Assembly (NCBI GenBank): GCA_029964075.1
Contig: CM057141.1
Location: 5,022,001-5,086,000 of the forward strand
DNA from: Patiria pectinifera
Lineage: Eukaryota; Echinodermata; Asteroidea; Valvatida; Asterinidae
Direction of reading: 5' to 3'
Length of the DNA: 64,000 nt
Under the pieces are notes generated by a model that saw nothing but the letters and a program-made list of their open reading frames with translations, made no database searches and was not told the DNA's origin. Of this stretch, positions 1 to 12,894 are shown one piece after another. The translations under genes were made by a program, and so were the position numbers. Each line of letters opens with the position of its first letter. Within the stretch, counting starts at the first letter, position 1.

Positions 1-3000
1 GAAGTGCGCGGTGTCGTCAGCTTTTAAGTTGCGAAGTTGACTTCGCAGAAACTTTTTTGGGGACGGGAAGTGAGGATCCGTTCACTTCTCTGACAAGAGT
101 GGGTTTGGTACGGCTCATCGACTGCGCATGCGTTGGGGTCCTCAAGCCAATAAGCAATCGAGCCAGGAAGAGCTATAAAACAGCCAACAATGGCTTCGGA
201 CGGGGGTTTTCAGTATTTTGATTGGTTGGATTTACAAGTCTAACATGACTCGGCGTTTCCTGATTGGCCGGTTGATGTTTACCAAGAAGTTCCTCAGCCA
301 CTGTCACTGAGCAGAAACTTTTGGTTACCAACGAAAATCAATGTAAATTCAGAATGGTCAGATCACCAATTTGAATCGGGTTTCTTTCGGCTAATGAATT
401 GTTTATTTTCTCCAGAATTCTTCTGATCGCTCACAAGACAGGAACAACTGACATCAGTCTGCCAGTAAAACTAATATTTAACAAACAGTTATAAATACAT
501 ATTTATTTTTGGGGTTTTTTTAAATTAACTTTTCTGTTTGCTTAATGTTTCATTGGCTCTCTTTGATTTATTCAACAGGATTTAATTAGAAAGTGTTGCC
601 ATTAAATAATCTATTAGATAAAGCTAAAGTTTCAAAGTGTTTATTGTTTAAACATACCACCTTACAATCTATTTTAACTCTCTATAATTAAAGACAAATC
701 TCCGGTGGTGACAGGTGTACTTGACTTAATAATAAAACCAATACACGGACGGTGACTGAAATAATATTTGCCCAAAAATGATTACTTAATTAAATCTGAC
801 GGCACGCCGTGATTATAGTAATGGAATGACTGACCATCATGCTATAGTTAAATAAACACGATGATTAAGGTTACTATAGTACATTGTGGCTCCACTCAAT
901 ATTTTCCCGCCCGTTTCTTAGACTGTAGATCAGCGTGCGCCTCATTTTGAGGACGAGGATGACAAGGTTGAACTCAGTTAAACTTCTGGAGGTTGTTCTT
1001 GAGGTTCACTTACGGTCAGATTAGAGCAAGTTCAAGCGACGACTATATACGGTTAACCATAGTTCGACCAACTTCACTCGAACGCAGGATGGTTGTACTA
1101 TTCATGTAGAATATTTGGAACCGACGCTTGGGGTGTGGTTCAATCGCTGGTTACCAATATACTCCAATATAGCCTAGCCGCGCGCATCATAGTGCACAGC
1201 TAGCTGGGAGCCAGGAAGTTTCGTGTTCGTTCGCACGTTGCTATGAGTGCGCAGGCGTAAGTTACGTAACGAACCAACCACTAGTCGACTTCCCCCCCCC
1301 CCCCCCCCTCCGTGAATCAGAACTTTGCAATTGAGTGAAAGAGAAACAATGAACCGCTATGAACTTTTAGGATTAATGTTCAAGATCACTGTCATTGCTT
1401 TTGGCTACAACACTTTACAGCATTATACGTCGGGGGCACTTTATTCAAAATTCGCTTGTAATTCCATCGTAATTTTCTTCTTTTTTGTGGCTGTTGGGAG
1501 CAATGGCCTTATACGACAAGCGGCATAAAGCTAGACAGGACAAAATACTGTATAGGCCCCCATGCAGGATCGTATCTCATATTTAATTCTCAACCTGAGG
1601 AGAGCAATTTGAATGTCAATTCACGGAGGAGACAGTTTTATATCAAAGCATATTTCTCAAACTTAATTTTGCTCTTCCTTTCAGTATTTTCATTGTATAA
1701 TCGTGTTATGACTATAAATAACACACGCTTCCCCACCGGGACACATATATTATATATTCAGCATTTTCTTTTCTCGATAAAAAAAGAAATAAAGGAAGTC
1801 TGGATCGAAAAACAAATAACTATCTGAACTGGTGAAATTAGTGACAGTAGCCCGCGGTATACAGTACAGGTGGAGGTTCATCATAAAATGGCGCCATCGT
1901 ATTTCCATGCCCACTTTTCTTTACCCCACATTATGAATAATAGAATAATAGAAGAGTGAGAAAGCCTATAACCGTAGATAGAAAGGCCTTGGACAAAAAG
2001 GTCAGACAGCGAAAGATACAGGTCGATGGTTGATGAAGCTTGGTACGGCTGTTATTTAAGGCTGGTTATCCCCATAATGTTATGCGCAGACGGCATAGCT
2101 GACAGGTACTTTGGTTGCACCTCGTGAGACGGGTTGGGGAATTGATTATGTACCCGGTGATTCGTGTACAGGGTATTGGGTGGATAAGGTGTGCTACTGG
2201 GTACAAAGGGTGAAGAAAAGCAAGGTGTTGATTTTGTGGGCGAAACTGGCCCAATTAGTGGCCGATCAAATGCAAATTCAAATACATACATGTACTTGCA
2301 AAACTGAAATATTTTATTTCTGGTACATGTAATATCAAAAGATACACAAACTTTAGGACGATAGTGATACAACGCTGTATGTAGCTGTGGTAAAAAATTA
2401 AATACACACAGCTCAATATGGAACATGTCATTACAACGGACAAAATGTAGTAAACAAGCGTTACATTAAGTCATGAATAATCAACATGAAACGGTCGACG
2501 GACCCTGGGATATACGGGATTAACACGCAAGTAATAATTTAAGTCTTTGTAAAAATAAATAAATAAATAACCTTGAAGTTGCACGGGAGATTATAGATAA
2601 GGCACAGGAAGTTTAATATTGTATATTGAAAGGAATTAAGTATGTAAAGCTTGTTGGTTTTACGGGTGCTGCGAATCATAATTATGAGTAGCTTCGAGTC
2701 CACCCTTAAAGGGTGCATGAGTTAATGTTTTTCTTAGGAACACATTTTTGTGCAACTTTTTACTCCTCTTAAATGTTTGAAAACTATTTGACATCCCTTT
2801 TTCGTTAAACATTTCAAAAATGTCCATACTTTTCCGGACAACTCATGACACCGTAACGGCTGTGATGTCAATGCAGGAAGACGTTGTTCAGTTTAGGGGT
2901 TTTTCTGTTCAAATTGTGAACCCAAATATTTGCTCATTGAAAACATTTGTGAGAGGCGTTTGCTCATTGGCTGACTGCCATGTACTGACACAACGACGAA

Positions 3001-4409
3001 TCACCCAAGAAAAGAAAATTCTGGCAGGTACCATCTGTCGATGGGGGCACTGTTCAAAACACTAACGGATTATATGGTGCTTTTCAGGGCGATACATGCG
3101 TGACATTCACACAAAAAAGGCACCCGTAACGGCCGCTGGCCCTAAAAAGGGCACGATTTCTTTTTAAAAAGGGCCCTTGTTCAGAAAAAGGGGACTTGTT
3201 AACAAAAAAAGAGTACTCTTTACAAAATATTGGGGGGGGGGGTAACCGCTGATGACAAACACCCCAACAAATAAACAAACAAACAAACAATCTACTCAAG
3301 GGAGATTATGTCATGGAATACGCCCAATTGGGCTACAAAACGCGTTTGGAACGAAATGAATGTTAATCGGAAAGAACATTTAAAAGTTGGATTTAAACAT
3401 CCACAAAACTATCCTTTAAAAACTGGGCGTTTTGTGTGTGTTATTCGTGCGAGTGTCGCCTTCTGCGGACGTGTAAGAAACCACATTTATGCGTTGGCGT
3501 TGCGTGTAATTTATGTGACACACACAACGTGTATCGTACATTGAATGAAAACGACAGGAAAAACGTATGCGTACTCCGTCGTGTCCGATGTAAGCAACCG
3601 GGTTTTTTTTCCGTCTTTTCTCGGGAACTGTAAGACATTAGGTCAGTTTCCTTTCAACTAGACCTTTTACATAGTGCAAGTAAACAATCCAACACATGAT
3701 ATTTTCGGGGAGTTCATAATTCAGGCCGTACTGCCCAAACATTGTAGGTGTATGGAGGCTAGGCCGGGCGCGCCATCAAAATTTGCCCGGCCGATGCCCG
3801 CGCAGACAATGTTCGTTTTATACACGCTCCGATGCCGCGCGCCATTTCAAACAAAATGCTTTTCCAACAAATCACATTCACGCTGGGAAGCACTTGAGGA
3901 AAATGATTTAAAGTCGGAGGGACGAGAACGGGCGAGTCAGTACTTGTCATCCGTCGGCACTGGAATTGAGAGGAAAAAACTGTTTGCCACTAAACTGAAG
4001 ATATTAGTTTCGTAATTACTGCAACTGGACTGATAGCAACCTCGAGCTCGGTACATTATTTTCGCTGTGTGTAATTGCTCGTGGCTGGATGTAAGCTTGG
4101 CAAGCCCTCGGGAGGGGGTTGAACCCGATCCATATTCAGAGGAAAAATTTGCCAACGTACATGCGTTCACATGCTTCTAGACATCGGAGCGAACCTAATC
4201 TTGCGTGGCTTCGAAGACAATCGGGCCTGCACTGTTAAAACAAAAATTGCATCTTCAGGCGAAATCGTTATTATACATAGAAGAAGTTTGTTGCCAGGAC
4301 ATTAGAATACATCTGAGTTACTTGGCTGTGGTCGGTGTGGCGTTAAATTTGTAGTCCATACGGACTCATTGGATTTTATGCCTCGTTGGAAGAGACAAGT
4401 CGCGTGTGA
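1..4409. other. Non-coding flank, no supported gene
   Basis: I find no open frame here with recognisable protein family content, and no plausible chain of exons. The open frames present are short, overlap on both strands and have low-complexity or biased translations. A 17-base C homopolymer lies at 1292-1308 and a short (AAAT)n run near 2553-2571. The segment is AT-rich with scattered short inverted motifs and is probably intergenic or deep intronic sequence. Confidence 0.6.
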
Positions 4410-4945
4410 AACACAGCCCATTAATAAATAATAATAGTAATAACTGGATTTGTATAGCGCCAAATTACCAAAGGATACAAGGCGCTAGAAAAGAAGAAAG
4501 AGGAATAGAAGACAAAACAACAACAAAAGAAGGACATGCAGCTACGTTTGGGGGAAAGGGTAGGTCTCGACAGCCTTTTTGGAGGAAAAGACACTGCCTG
4601 AGTATCTGATGGAGATGGGCAGGTTGTTCCATAGCCGGGGGCGGCAACAGAGAAGGCCCTGTCACCAGCCAATTTATGTGACTTTGGGATAACAAGAGAC
4701 TCACAAGCAGAAGAACGAAGGGAGTAAGGACTCTTTTGGATTTTGAGAAGAGAGGAGAGATAATCTGGTGCAGAGTGTTTAAGTGACTTGTAAGTGTGAA
4801 CCAGTGTGCGAAACTGAATGCGTTCGGCGACTGGGAGCCAGTGTAGTTGTTTGAGAAGAGGAGAGGGTATGGGTTTTATTTCCATTAGGAAATAAAATGT
4901 GCACGATTCCACGGGAGTCCAAATTTCATCTGACATCTGCATGGG
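4410..4945 (-). mobile_element. Decayed non-LTR retrotransposon (LINE) 3' end
   Basis: Read on the minus strand, the segment from about 4870 down to 4530 encodes the familiar C-terminal tail of CR1/L2- or RTE-type reverse transcriptase ORFs. Visible motifs are LHWLPVAERIQFRTLVHTYK, then APDYLSSLL, then YSLRSS, and DRAFSVAAP, where intact elements continue LWN-LP. Here the frame slips after VAAP, so the protein is broken. Downstream on the minus strand comes the typical LINE tail: a GCGCC...TTTGGCGCTATACAAAT stretch followed by an ATT-rich microsatellite (about 4458 down to 4420). No 5' part of the ORF is present, so this is a dead 5'-truncated copy. The family name is from memory of motif patterns; the exact clade is uncertain. 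Confidence 0.8.
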
Positions 4946-4970
4946 AAGTGGATTCGGTCACTTCCATATA

Positions 4971-5295
4971 GGCTTTATTCTCGAGTCGGCCATATTAAAT
5001 TGAAAGCGAGGTAGACTCTTCATTTTTGGAACTTGCGAGTAGAAATGAAAGCAATGAAATAAAAGTTAATTACAAAGTAATATACCAGTCTGCTCTGATG
5101 AATAATTTAAAACGTGTGATTAAACATAGGCCCTGCCAAATGTTTTAAGCCACATTAAAAAAAAAAAATGAAAGTGAGGCTTGGAACGCACTCCGATCAC
5201 AAAAAAAGTCTGGCACCATCCCATTCAATAGTTTGCAATTTATCAAATAGATTCAGGGAACGCGATCGAAAATGGCTTCGTCGTGGATAAGGTCT
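4971..5295 (+). mobile_element. MITE-like repeat, family A, copy 1
   Basis: This is one of three related copies in the window (also 16231-16541 in inverted orientation, and a partial copy near 26835-27050). The ends are inverted: it starts CTTTATTCTCGAGTCGGCC and ends TCGTCGTGGATAAGGTCT, which parallels GACYTTATTCACGA at both ends of copy 2. Shared internal blocks include TTTTTGGAACTTGCGAGTAG, AGTCTGGCACCATCCCATTC and TTCAGGGAACGCGATCG. There is no coding capacity. I infer a non-autonomous DNA transposon. Confidence 0.65.
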
Positions 5296-6223
5296 AGGCC
5301 CGTGCAACTGTCGAACGCAGCCAAGCGATTCGGACGCCGCCAAACCAATGTCACCTTAAATATATCAATCAGTCGAATCGTATTAAATCATATTGAATAT
5401 AACATGCATTCCTAAATGTGGTTTTTCATTACATAGAACTTACTAGGTGTAAGAGGTGATCATCAATTCTTTTGAAGAGCAAAAGAAGATTTCTGTTTAT
5501 CCAATAGCCACTGACTGTGACTAATGAAAAATATGAACTCTCCACCGCCCTCCCCGCTCTCAGAGAAGATTACCGCAGCTGCCACTGCATTAAAAAGGAA
5601 CATAATATTCACTATGTAGCGCAAACCAGTGACATTTCGAATCACGTCACCCCAGAAATCGCTCAAACAAATACCCGCCAACTTACCGTTCATTCTATCG
5701 ACCCACTCAATGCTCGCAGGTGTTTTCAAACACCCCTGACAAACACCCCTGATTCACCCAGCAAAATAGGAGTGATGATGACAAGACCAAATAATTCTGT
5801 GAAAATTCACAAGCCGGGTGCCCTCGTGATTGGGATCAATATATCGGGGAAGTGGGGAACTATCGCAATTTTTTTTGTCGGCCTAGGGTTCGTCACCTTG
5901 TGTTGTCGGTCGCGTGTGAATTTGCCCCTCTGTATTCTTCATTCTGATATTTTCCCACGTGGTATCCGGGAAGTTCACACGCCCTCGCCCCTAGCTCACG
6001 ATGCCTTTTTGCAGTTCTTACATCCAGTCGCCATTTTTTAGGCTACGGTACAGAGATACGAATGGGCATGCGTAGTGCCCTCGAATAAAAAAAAAATGGC
6101 GATGACGGGCGCGAGGTCACAATGTAAAATATTTGTAAGCCATTTCAACTGCGCATGGGCATGCGTCAAGATGTGTCAATTTACCTGTTTGAACCATTGT
6201 ATGCATTATTATTCATGCAGGGG
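5296..6223. other. No gene seen
   Basis: An open frame of 174 codons (5517-6041, +) spans part of this stretch. Its translation has no recognisable domain and no periodicity, and no other feature supports it. I see no repeat element with clear ends. Confidence 0.5.
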
Positions 6224-6822
6224 GTCCGCCCGATAGTCCGAAGGTTCCATAGTCCAAAGGTTTATTGATCCGAAGGTTCGATCGTCCGAACGCACACATT
6301 TCCCATAACCAGGGGTTCATAGGCCTAGTCCGAAAAAGAAATAAGGTGCGTTAATCCGAGTATTTCATGCATGGTCCGAAGGTTTGATAGTCCGAAGGTT
6401 CGATAGTCCGAAGGTTCGATAATCCGAAGGTTCATTTGTCCGAAGGTTCATTTGTCCGAAGGTTCGGTAGTCCGAATTCAAAATAAGATTAAGTAGTCCG
6501 AAGGTTCAATAATCCGAAACGAAAACAAGGTTCAATAGTCCGAAGGTTCATTAATCCGAAAGCACACTAGGTTCAATAGTCCGAATTTACAATAATGTTC
6601 AATGCTGTCCATTCGGACAGTTAAACCTTATTGTCGATTCGGACTGTCGAACTGTATCGTCTATTCAGACTGTCGAACCTTCGGATTATTTAACCTTGAA
6701 CATTTTCGGACTATTAAGCCCTTCGGACTATCGAACCTTCGGGCTATCGAATCTTCGGACTATTGAACATTCGGACCAACGAACCTTCGAACTATCGAAC
6801 CTTCGGACAATCGAGCGGTCAC
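6224..6822. repeat. Strand-switching minisatellite, unit about 12-15 bp
   Basis: The left part (about 6230-6600) is a degenerate tandem array of GTCCGAAGGTTCGATA-like units, with variants such as AATCCGAAGGTTCATT. From about 6605 to 6822 the same unit runs on the opposite strand (TTCGGACTATCGAACC). The whole is therefore a large imperfect palindrome about 600 bp long. The outermost units also mirror each other: GTCCGCCCGATAGTCCGAAGG on the left, and CCTTCGGACAATCGAGCGGT on the right. Stops in all frames make coding use unlikely. It may be a foldback or MITE-type element whose arms consist of short repeats. Confidence 0.85.
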
Positions 6823-8158
6823 CTTGATGCAGAGGGCACCAACGACATTGGATAATGTTCTTGTTCTGAAGTTAGTTCAACAAACTTCACAAATTCTGGA
6901 CTGCGCCATGCTTTTTTTGGACTGAACCATGTATGTTTCTTTCTGCTGAAACCTCTCTGTAAACTGTTTTTTTTTTATATCTTCTTTGACATTGTATGCA
7001 AAATTGCTGATTGCAGATTCGGTTACCATTGCCCCCTGGACGTGCGCACATCTATCTAATTTGTTTATCCCGAAATGAAATAAAAGATGGTGTCTAGTAT
7101 ACTTTCCTTAGTTTCCGGCCTGTTTGTTCCGAAAACAACCCTGGAGCTAACTGTGGATTGAATTGTTACTCCCTCCCTAGTTTGCCTTTTTTTTCCCTGG
7201 GTATACTTTCCCGAAAATTCCAAAAATTGATTGAACTTTCATTTTCAATTTCTTCTCTCGGTGGATTTTTGGAGAGAATAACAGTTTTCGTTTCTGTGTA
7301 TTTTCCGGATGCCTTGTTTGTCTGGAAGAAGTTAAGAGCTACACTTCTTTTGTTGAGCAGGAATTCAGCTGGGTAAAAATAACACAAAATAGCAATCAAC
7401 GACACTGCAAGACGAGAGTGGTTTTCAATGCTGAAGGTACAGGAGGAAAACATCACCACACACCGATCCAATCTTATAAAATCTTGCGGTATCCAGCCCT
7501 CAACTCCCGATAGCTTTGTACTCGAATCGGATGCAATTTCCTGTTTTCTAGAAAGCCACGTCTGCAGACCCGAACGCAATAATAGGCATTCTAACGCCTA
7601 CTTCAGTGAGGTAGTCCATACCATAAGGTTGCTATCTGCTCGAGTGTCTGGTTTCAGATACCTACAGGCAAACTTTAGGTGTGTTTTTTTGCGAAAGCTA
7701 ATTCTCACGCTGAAACTATATCAACGTTTTAATTGTTCAGTTCAAGTTAGTTACATTGAACATTTACTTTTAATATACATCAGAGACCAATTTTGTATTG
7801 TAGTTGGAGATTGTAAATTAGATAAAAGATTTCAGAACATTAAATATTTAACAACATTTTGAATTTCTTCACCGGATGCATACATTTGTATTTACAAAAA
7901 AATTTGTCTAAGCTGGGAACCAACATTCTCATTGGAAAACAAATCAAAACATAGGTTATTAAAAATATATATATGATTTATCGAGGTTCTGGCGAAGAGC
8001 AAGGTTTTATATTTTGTCGTATAGTTATCTGATCTTTGTCAGAACTTCAAAAGCTGTCAATGGAACAGATTGCTCGCATATTGTGATTATTCTTCACACA
8101 TCGCAGGCCACCTCTTCATTATCTAGATTCCAGTTGACTGCAGATAAAAGAGGAAAAA
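6823..8158. other. No gene seen
   Basis: Sequence of ordinary complexity with open frames of up to about 140 codons on both strands and no recognisable protein content. No tandem or inverted repeats with clear boundaries were found. Confidence 0.5.
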
Positions 8159-8281
8159 ATGGCAGAAGCGAAAGAAAACACGAGCGGTGATCATCATCAA
8201 CCCACGGAGTTTCCAATCGACCGGGCAGGCACAGATATATTTCAAATTAAGCAACACTTAAGTGTCCAAGACAAGACAAAA
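8159..8281 (+). CDS. Candidate first coding exon, unidentified protein
   Basis: An ATG in A-rich context opens 41 codons, beginning MAEAKENTSGDHHQPTEFPI. The frame then runs in phase 0 into GTAGGTCG, a good 5' splice donor, right after an AAA codon. The composition is coding-like: hydrophilic, with mixed codons and none of the Phe/Ile/Leu-rich or low-complexity look of the surrounding open frames. I do not recognise the protein and found no convincing downstream exon in the next 20 kb. It may be the first exon of a gene with a long intron, an old pseudo-exon, or chance. Confidence 0.3.
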
Positions 8282-11200
8282 GTAGGTCGAGCATTTCTGT
8301 TTTCATCTCGGCTCTGAACAAAATTGTACAGCCAAGTAGGAAGCAATACAAACGGGTCATCGGAGAGGGAATTTGAAACACGAACGCAATCAACAGTGAA
8401 ATTACAAGGTGTAAAAAAAAAAACCAGTAGTATTTTCCAAGCGATATATCACAAAGATACTGATTGGTCAATAATGTAAGACACCGCCACAGATGGACCA
8501 TTTGCGAAACAAGATACATACTTGAGGAGTTTTCTTACATTCCCATTTATTCAGCATTCAGCTATCGTGAGATACGATTGATGAATGTTTCCATTTCTTC
8601 TATGGAAGTTATGTTTCGACAGTTCAGGAAGTATTTACTACATGGCACAGATCTATAAATTAATCGTATTCTATTGACCTGTGTTTCATCTGTTTGTGTG
8701 TGTCATGTCCGTTTACACTGTACTGGATGGCATGATAAGGGAATATACATGTTTACTTTGATGTTGCTGATTTTGTGTGCGCATGTCTAATTATGGGGTA
8801 AATGAATACAAAAAATACTGCATGATACCTATCACGGTACCATTTTTGGTACCATAGTTTCATCTTTCGCATACCTACACATAAAGCATTGTGTTTGTCA
8901 TCCATTCTTATAAGTGAAAGTGCAAAACTTCCATTCAGCCAATCACAGATCCGTATCAGTGAGCCCGTCGTTTCTGATTGGTCAATAGTTTACTGCTTTG
9001 TACGCATGATCGTACACTCTGTGTACGAGTTTCCAGTCCGTACTTTGGTTGAACTGTCGTGTCCAGTTACCTGACAATAGTACGCAAGGCGTACTTTACT
9101 TACTTCACTGGCCACGAGCTCCCATACCTAGCTTGATTTGTAAACTGAATTTTATCCCTGCGTATCGGACTTCATTTGTCGTGTTTGTGAACCTGTTCAT
9201 GGTGAGCACTCTTGACAGGTGTTGCATCGAATGTATTCCCATGGGCCACTTAAGCCACACCTAATACAGCAGCGGTTCATTTCCTCTACTTTCGATACTG
9301 TGACATTTTCACTGAAGCAACAACCAAAAAAGGGCCATATTTGAGTGAAATTTACAATGAATCATGAATTGCTATGACGCCTGGCGATGGATCGACATTC
9401 GCTGATCGTGCCACACAGGTCAACAGAAGCTGTGCCCCGTATGTTACCCGCGGGACTTTTTTTTATGTTGAGGGCACGCCAGGGCGAGCCGAGGCGTAAA
9501 TTTGGCGACAGAGCCGATCGGACAACGCGGCGCACGCCCCGGGAGGCTTATCGATTAACCCGGTGGTCACCCAAGCGTCTCGTTTGGTTCAGCCAAAGCT
9601 TGTCATGAACCGATGGGGATGAAAGAAAACCGGTCTGACAAACAGATGACTGTCACAGATGCGGGGATAATTGAGACCTGAGACCCGAGCAGTGGAGCCT
9701 GATTTCCTCTGCCTGGAAGTGGTCAGCAGATCACTCCTCTACTTACACAAATGCATTTCAAATTATAGGTTAAAAAATTCACTGCAGAATGTATCTCCTT
9801 TGTGCACTGTCATTGAGGGCGCTGTACATCCAACCGAAAAAAAATCGCACCGTTCGTGCGGTTCGCTCACGTCGTTTGTCAATTAAGAATATGTGACTGA
9901 AGTACCAGAACAGTGTCACGTTATAGTAGGTCTCAACCTCGTTCTCCTTGGTGTCGAGGAGTGGGCTCCCAAATACACGATGTAAATCCATTACTTGCTA
10001 ACTGCGGTGTCAAATACATGCAGGATACAGGAAGAAAAATGCCCAATCCAGGGCTTACTATTGTATTGGAAACGAGGTTGAAAACAAAGTAAGCCCTGGG
10101 GACGAGGTTGGTCTGTAATGTTTGTTAGGCTGTTTGTTGGCGTTGTTTGTTTCTTTGTTTATTTGTTTAGTTGTTTTCGGCTTGTTGTCTCAAGGGTGGT
10201 GTGTTTTCAACAGTTTCCTACCCAAAGAGGCTTTCTGTAAAGTACATAATTATAGTGTGCGTTTGGACCAACTCATGTTGCGAATTCGAACCTCGGGGGA
10301 ACACTTGGTAACTTAACCTGAACTTCTTGGAGTACAGTCTTCGAGGAAATTGAGGTGCTGTTGGTAGACGAGCTCTGGGTCATCACTGCAACTTTCAATC
10401 ATCTTAGTGGGCTACTAAACCCTCTCTTACTTTCGTGGACGTTTTACGAATCAAGTCAAGATTTACCATTTCGGTAATCTAATGCACTCTTAACAAGGTT
10501 GGCTGCTGTCATGGGGTACACAGCTGCGCCTTTGATTCACCAAACGGTATTTGAGTGACGCAAATGGCGTCACATTCGTTTTTACAAATTGGACGCGTGA
10601 CTCTGTCAAGTCCAATGAAATTACTGCATCCAAGACAGGGATATAACAAATTGCGTTTGGAGATTTCTAGTTGCCACTCTTATTACAGCCACCGTATACA
10701 TGTTGCAGCGACCCATGCAAATAGTAGCATTCTTCCGACTTGGGTAGAGAGGTAGGATGGGTGTCTTTTTCCCCCTTCAGAGATATTCAAGAGGCGCCAT
10801 GAATATGCACTTCTTCTTAAGAACCTGTGAAGGGTCGCACTATACAAGGCAGTGGGCCTTGTCGAGTTGTGCAATATGAGGTAAAATAACAATTTTGTTG
10901 TTGTGGCCCGGGAGTTTCGTTGTATTTCAATGGGGTCTCGCCGTGCACAGTATAGGATTTCTTTGGGGGTTTTTTCTCGCGATTCAGTGATTTACTTGAG
11001 AATTAGGCTCTTGGGAAAATACTTCACAGATTCTTGTGTTTGTGCAGGCGTCTGATCATAGACTCAGTGTATAATTTGTTTTTATTATATCACGGAATGT
11101 CTTAGCACAGAAATATCAACAGCCATTTTTTTTTTAGGATTGTGAGCAAGAGGGTTTTTTTTAGTCACCTTAGACACACAACCGCTTGTGTGGAACCTGG

Positions 11201-11348
11201 CGCAAATTTCCAGCTGTTTAATGAATACCAATGTGATTTGGCACCTCGACTTGGACGAGAAATTGACACTTAATGTTGCATAGATTCAGTAACTCAAAGT
11301 AGGCTTGGAATTATCAATCGGGGAAAAACCTATTCTTTCTTTTTTTAT
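8282..11348. other. No gene seen
   Basis: There is no supported exon. A short inverted pair (CCAGGGCTTAC near 10048 and GTAAGCCCTGG near 10089) flanks 30 bases. A box-B-like GCGAATTCGAACCTCGGG near 10280 is a possible remnant of a tRNA-headed SINE. Nothing else has clear structure. Confidence 0.45.
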
Positions 11349-11535
11349 TGGTGGAGCGCCGTGGTCCAACGGTGTCTGACTCATTATGCATCATGCAATG
11401 GTGGTATGTGAATTCGAACCCTGACGGGAAATATTGTGTTTGTGTTCTTGGGCAAGACGCTCTACCACAATCGCGGCCCCTTCAACCCTGCAGTATAAAT
11501 GGTATACCTGTGAGGGTAGAGACCAGATTGATGCA
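11349..11535 (+). mobile_element. tRNA-headed SINE, 'clam-shell' type 2 copy
   Basis: The head resembles a tRNA promoter (TGGAGCGCCGTGGTCCAACGG as box A region, GTGAATTCGAACCCTGACGG as box B). The body matches other copies in the window: TTGGGCAAGACGCTCTACC, then ATAAATGGTATACCTGTGAGG. Related copies lie at 47283-47470 and 52825-53000 (both minus) and at 62362-62850 (plus). No coding content. The 'type 2' label is mine, used only to separate the two SINE sets in this window. Confidence 0.65.
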
Positions 11536-12002
11536 GAAAATTGGTTTCACCGCCTGATGAACAGGGGTAATAACATTTGGTACAATGTCATGTATAAGTA
11601 CCACATTATCACTATTATTACTTAACTAAGATAATGTATACAAATCATGAACATTAAGAATAAGCCATAAATGTGTCTGACGTAAATTGGAATGGGACAA
11701 GAATTATGATTTTTGTTGCTGGCTAATAATACAGTTGTATTCCGCGAAGACTTTTCGGAAAAAATATATATTTTGAAATCCAACAAGTTGACAAGTAGAA
11801 TACATGCATGATATGATTATGAAATGATATCAACAGCAATTGGAAAAAAAAACGAATTACCGGTATGTACGCAAGATTTTTTTTTTTACAAAAGAAAGCA
11901 TTGAAGATATAGCAGAATAAACCTTAATGTTAAAGCACTGGGACCGATGATTGATTCAAATTGAAACGGTCGAGGGTACGTTTAAGTTAAAGTTAGACGC
12001 AC

Positions 12003-12022
12003 CACGCACACACACACACAAC
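12003..12022. repeat. (CA)n microsatellite
   Basis: A short run of CA dinucleotides within otherwise unremarkable sequence. Confidence 0.7.
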
Positions 12023-12894
12023 CTACGTTATGAATCACGGGGTCTGATGCCACACAGCGCGCGCGATTGCCTGCCAAATTGGTGGAGGAGTGAAGGAGTT
12101 AATCAGATCAGGCATCCATCCTGCAGACGATTTAATCAAGACCATTGGATCCAATTTGTCGGATTTTAAAGGTTGCGCGGAATTGCCGGTCAAGCTCGAA
12201 TTGAGAACCCCGTCTACAGATAATGAAAAGCATTTGTGCTGCAATGCTTTATTTTTGTTTTACGGCAATCGCGGTTCTTTTAAAACGAAAATGTTGTTGT
12301 GGTGTGCTCTGCGAACATGACTCACATGGGGATGAAGTCGTTTGACCGAGTTTGATGCTTGACTGACGGTGTGGAGTCGAGTCCTCTCAAGTCCATAACA
12401 TGTCCTTCATCTCAAGTCAACTCACACTGCTGTTCAAATGAATCGTGACAAAAGCATTCCTTTGATATTGTTCATCCAGTGCTGGTTGAGACTGATCTGG
12501 TACACGGTGCCCTCTGGAGACATGTGCACAATAGGGAACGAAAGATTGTATACGTCTCCACAGAGCAATTTCTATAGGTGGATACGTCTCCACAAGGTTA
12601 TCACGAAATAGATATATGGATTTTACTCAAAAACTAGGAATTTCCAAGGCGTGTTGATTCGTCGCAAATTGAAGTATTTTATGTAAGGGATATTAAGTCC
12701 GAATTTCAGCCCAGAAAATTAATTCTGGTTTAAATAAGAGCATTTTAAAGTACACTTTCAAACTCCAAAACTTTATAGTACACGAGAATAAAGAAATAAC
12801 TCCACAGGGATACAAATTCCAGTATGTCTGGATTTATGAATGGATTGTGATTCTCTTTTTGGCAGGACTGGCGATTGATTTGTAATGGACTATA

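Noticed and set aside
1292..1308. C17 homopolymer as a functional element
   Set aside because: More likely a simple repeat or sequencing-length uncertainty; no associated gene.
4421..4942. 173-codon minus-strand open frame as a host gene
   Set aside because: Its motifs are those of a LINE reverse-transcriptase tail, with a frame slip and a LINE-type 3' tail.
5517..6041. 174-codon plus-strand open frame
   Set aside because: No recognisable domain, no splice context, no coding-like periodicity by eye.
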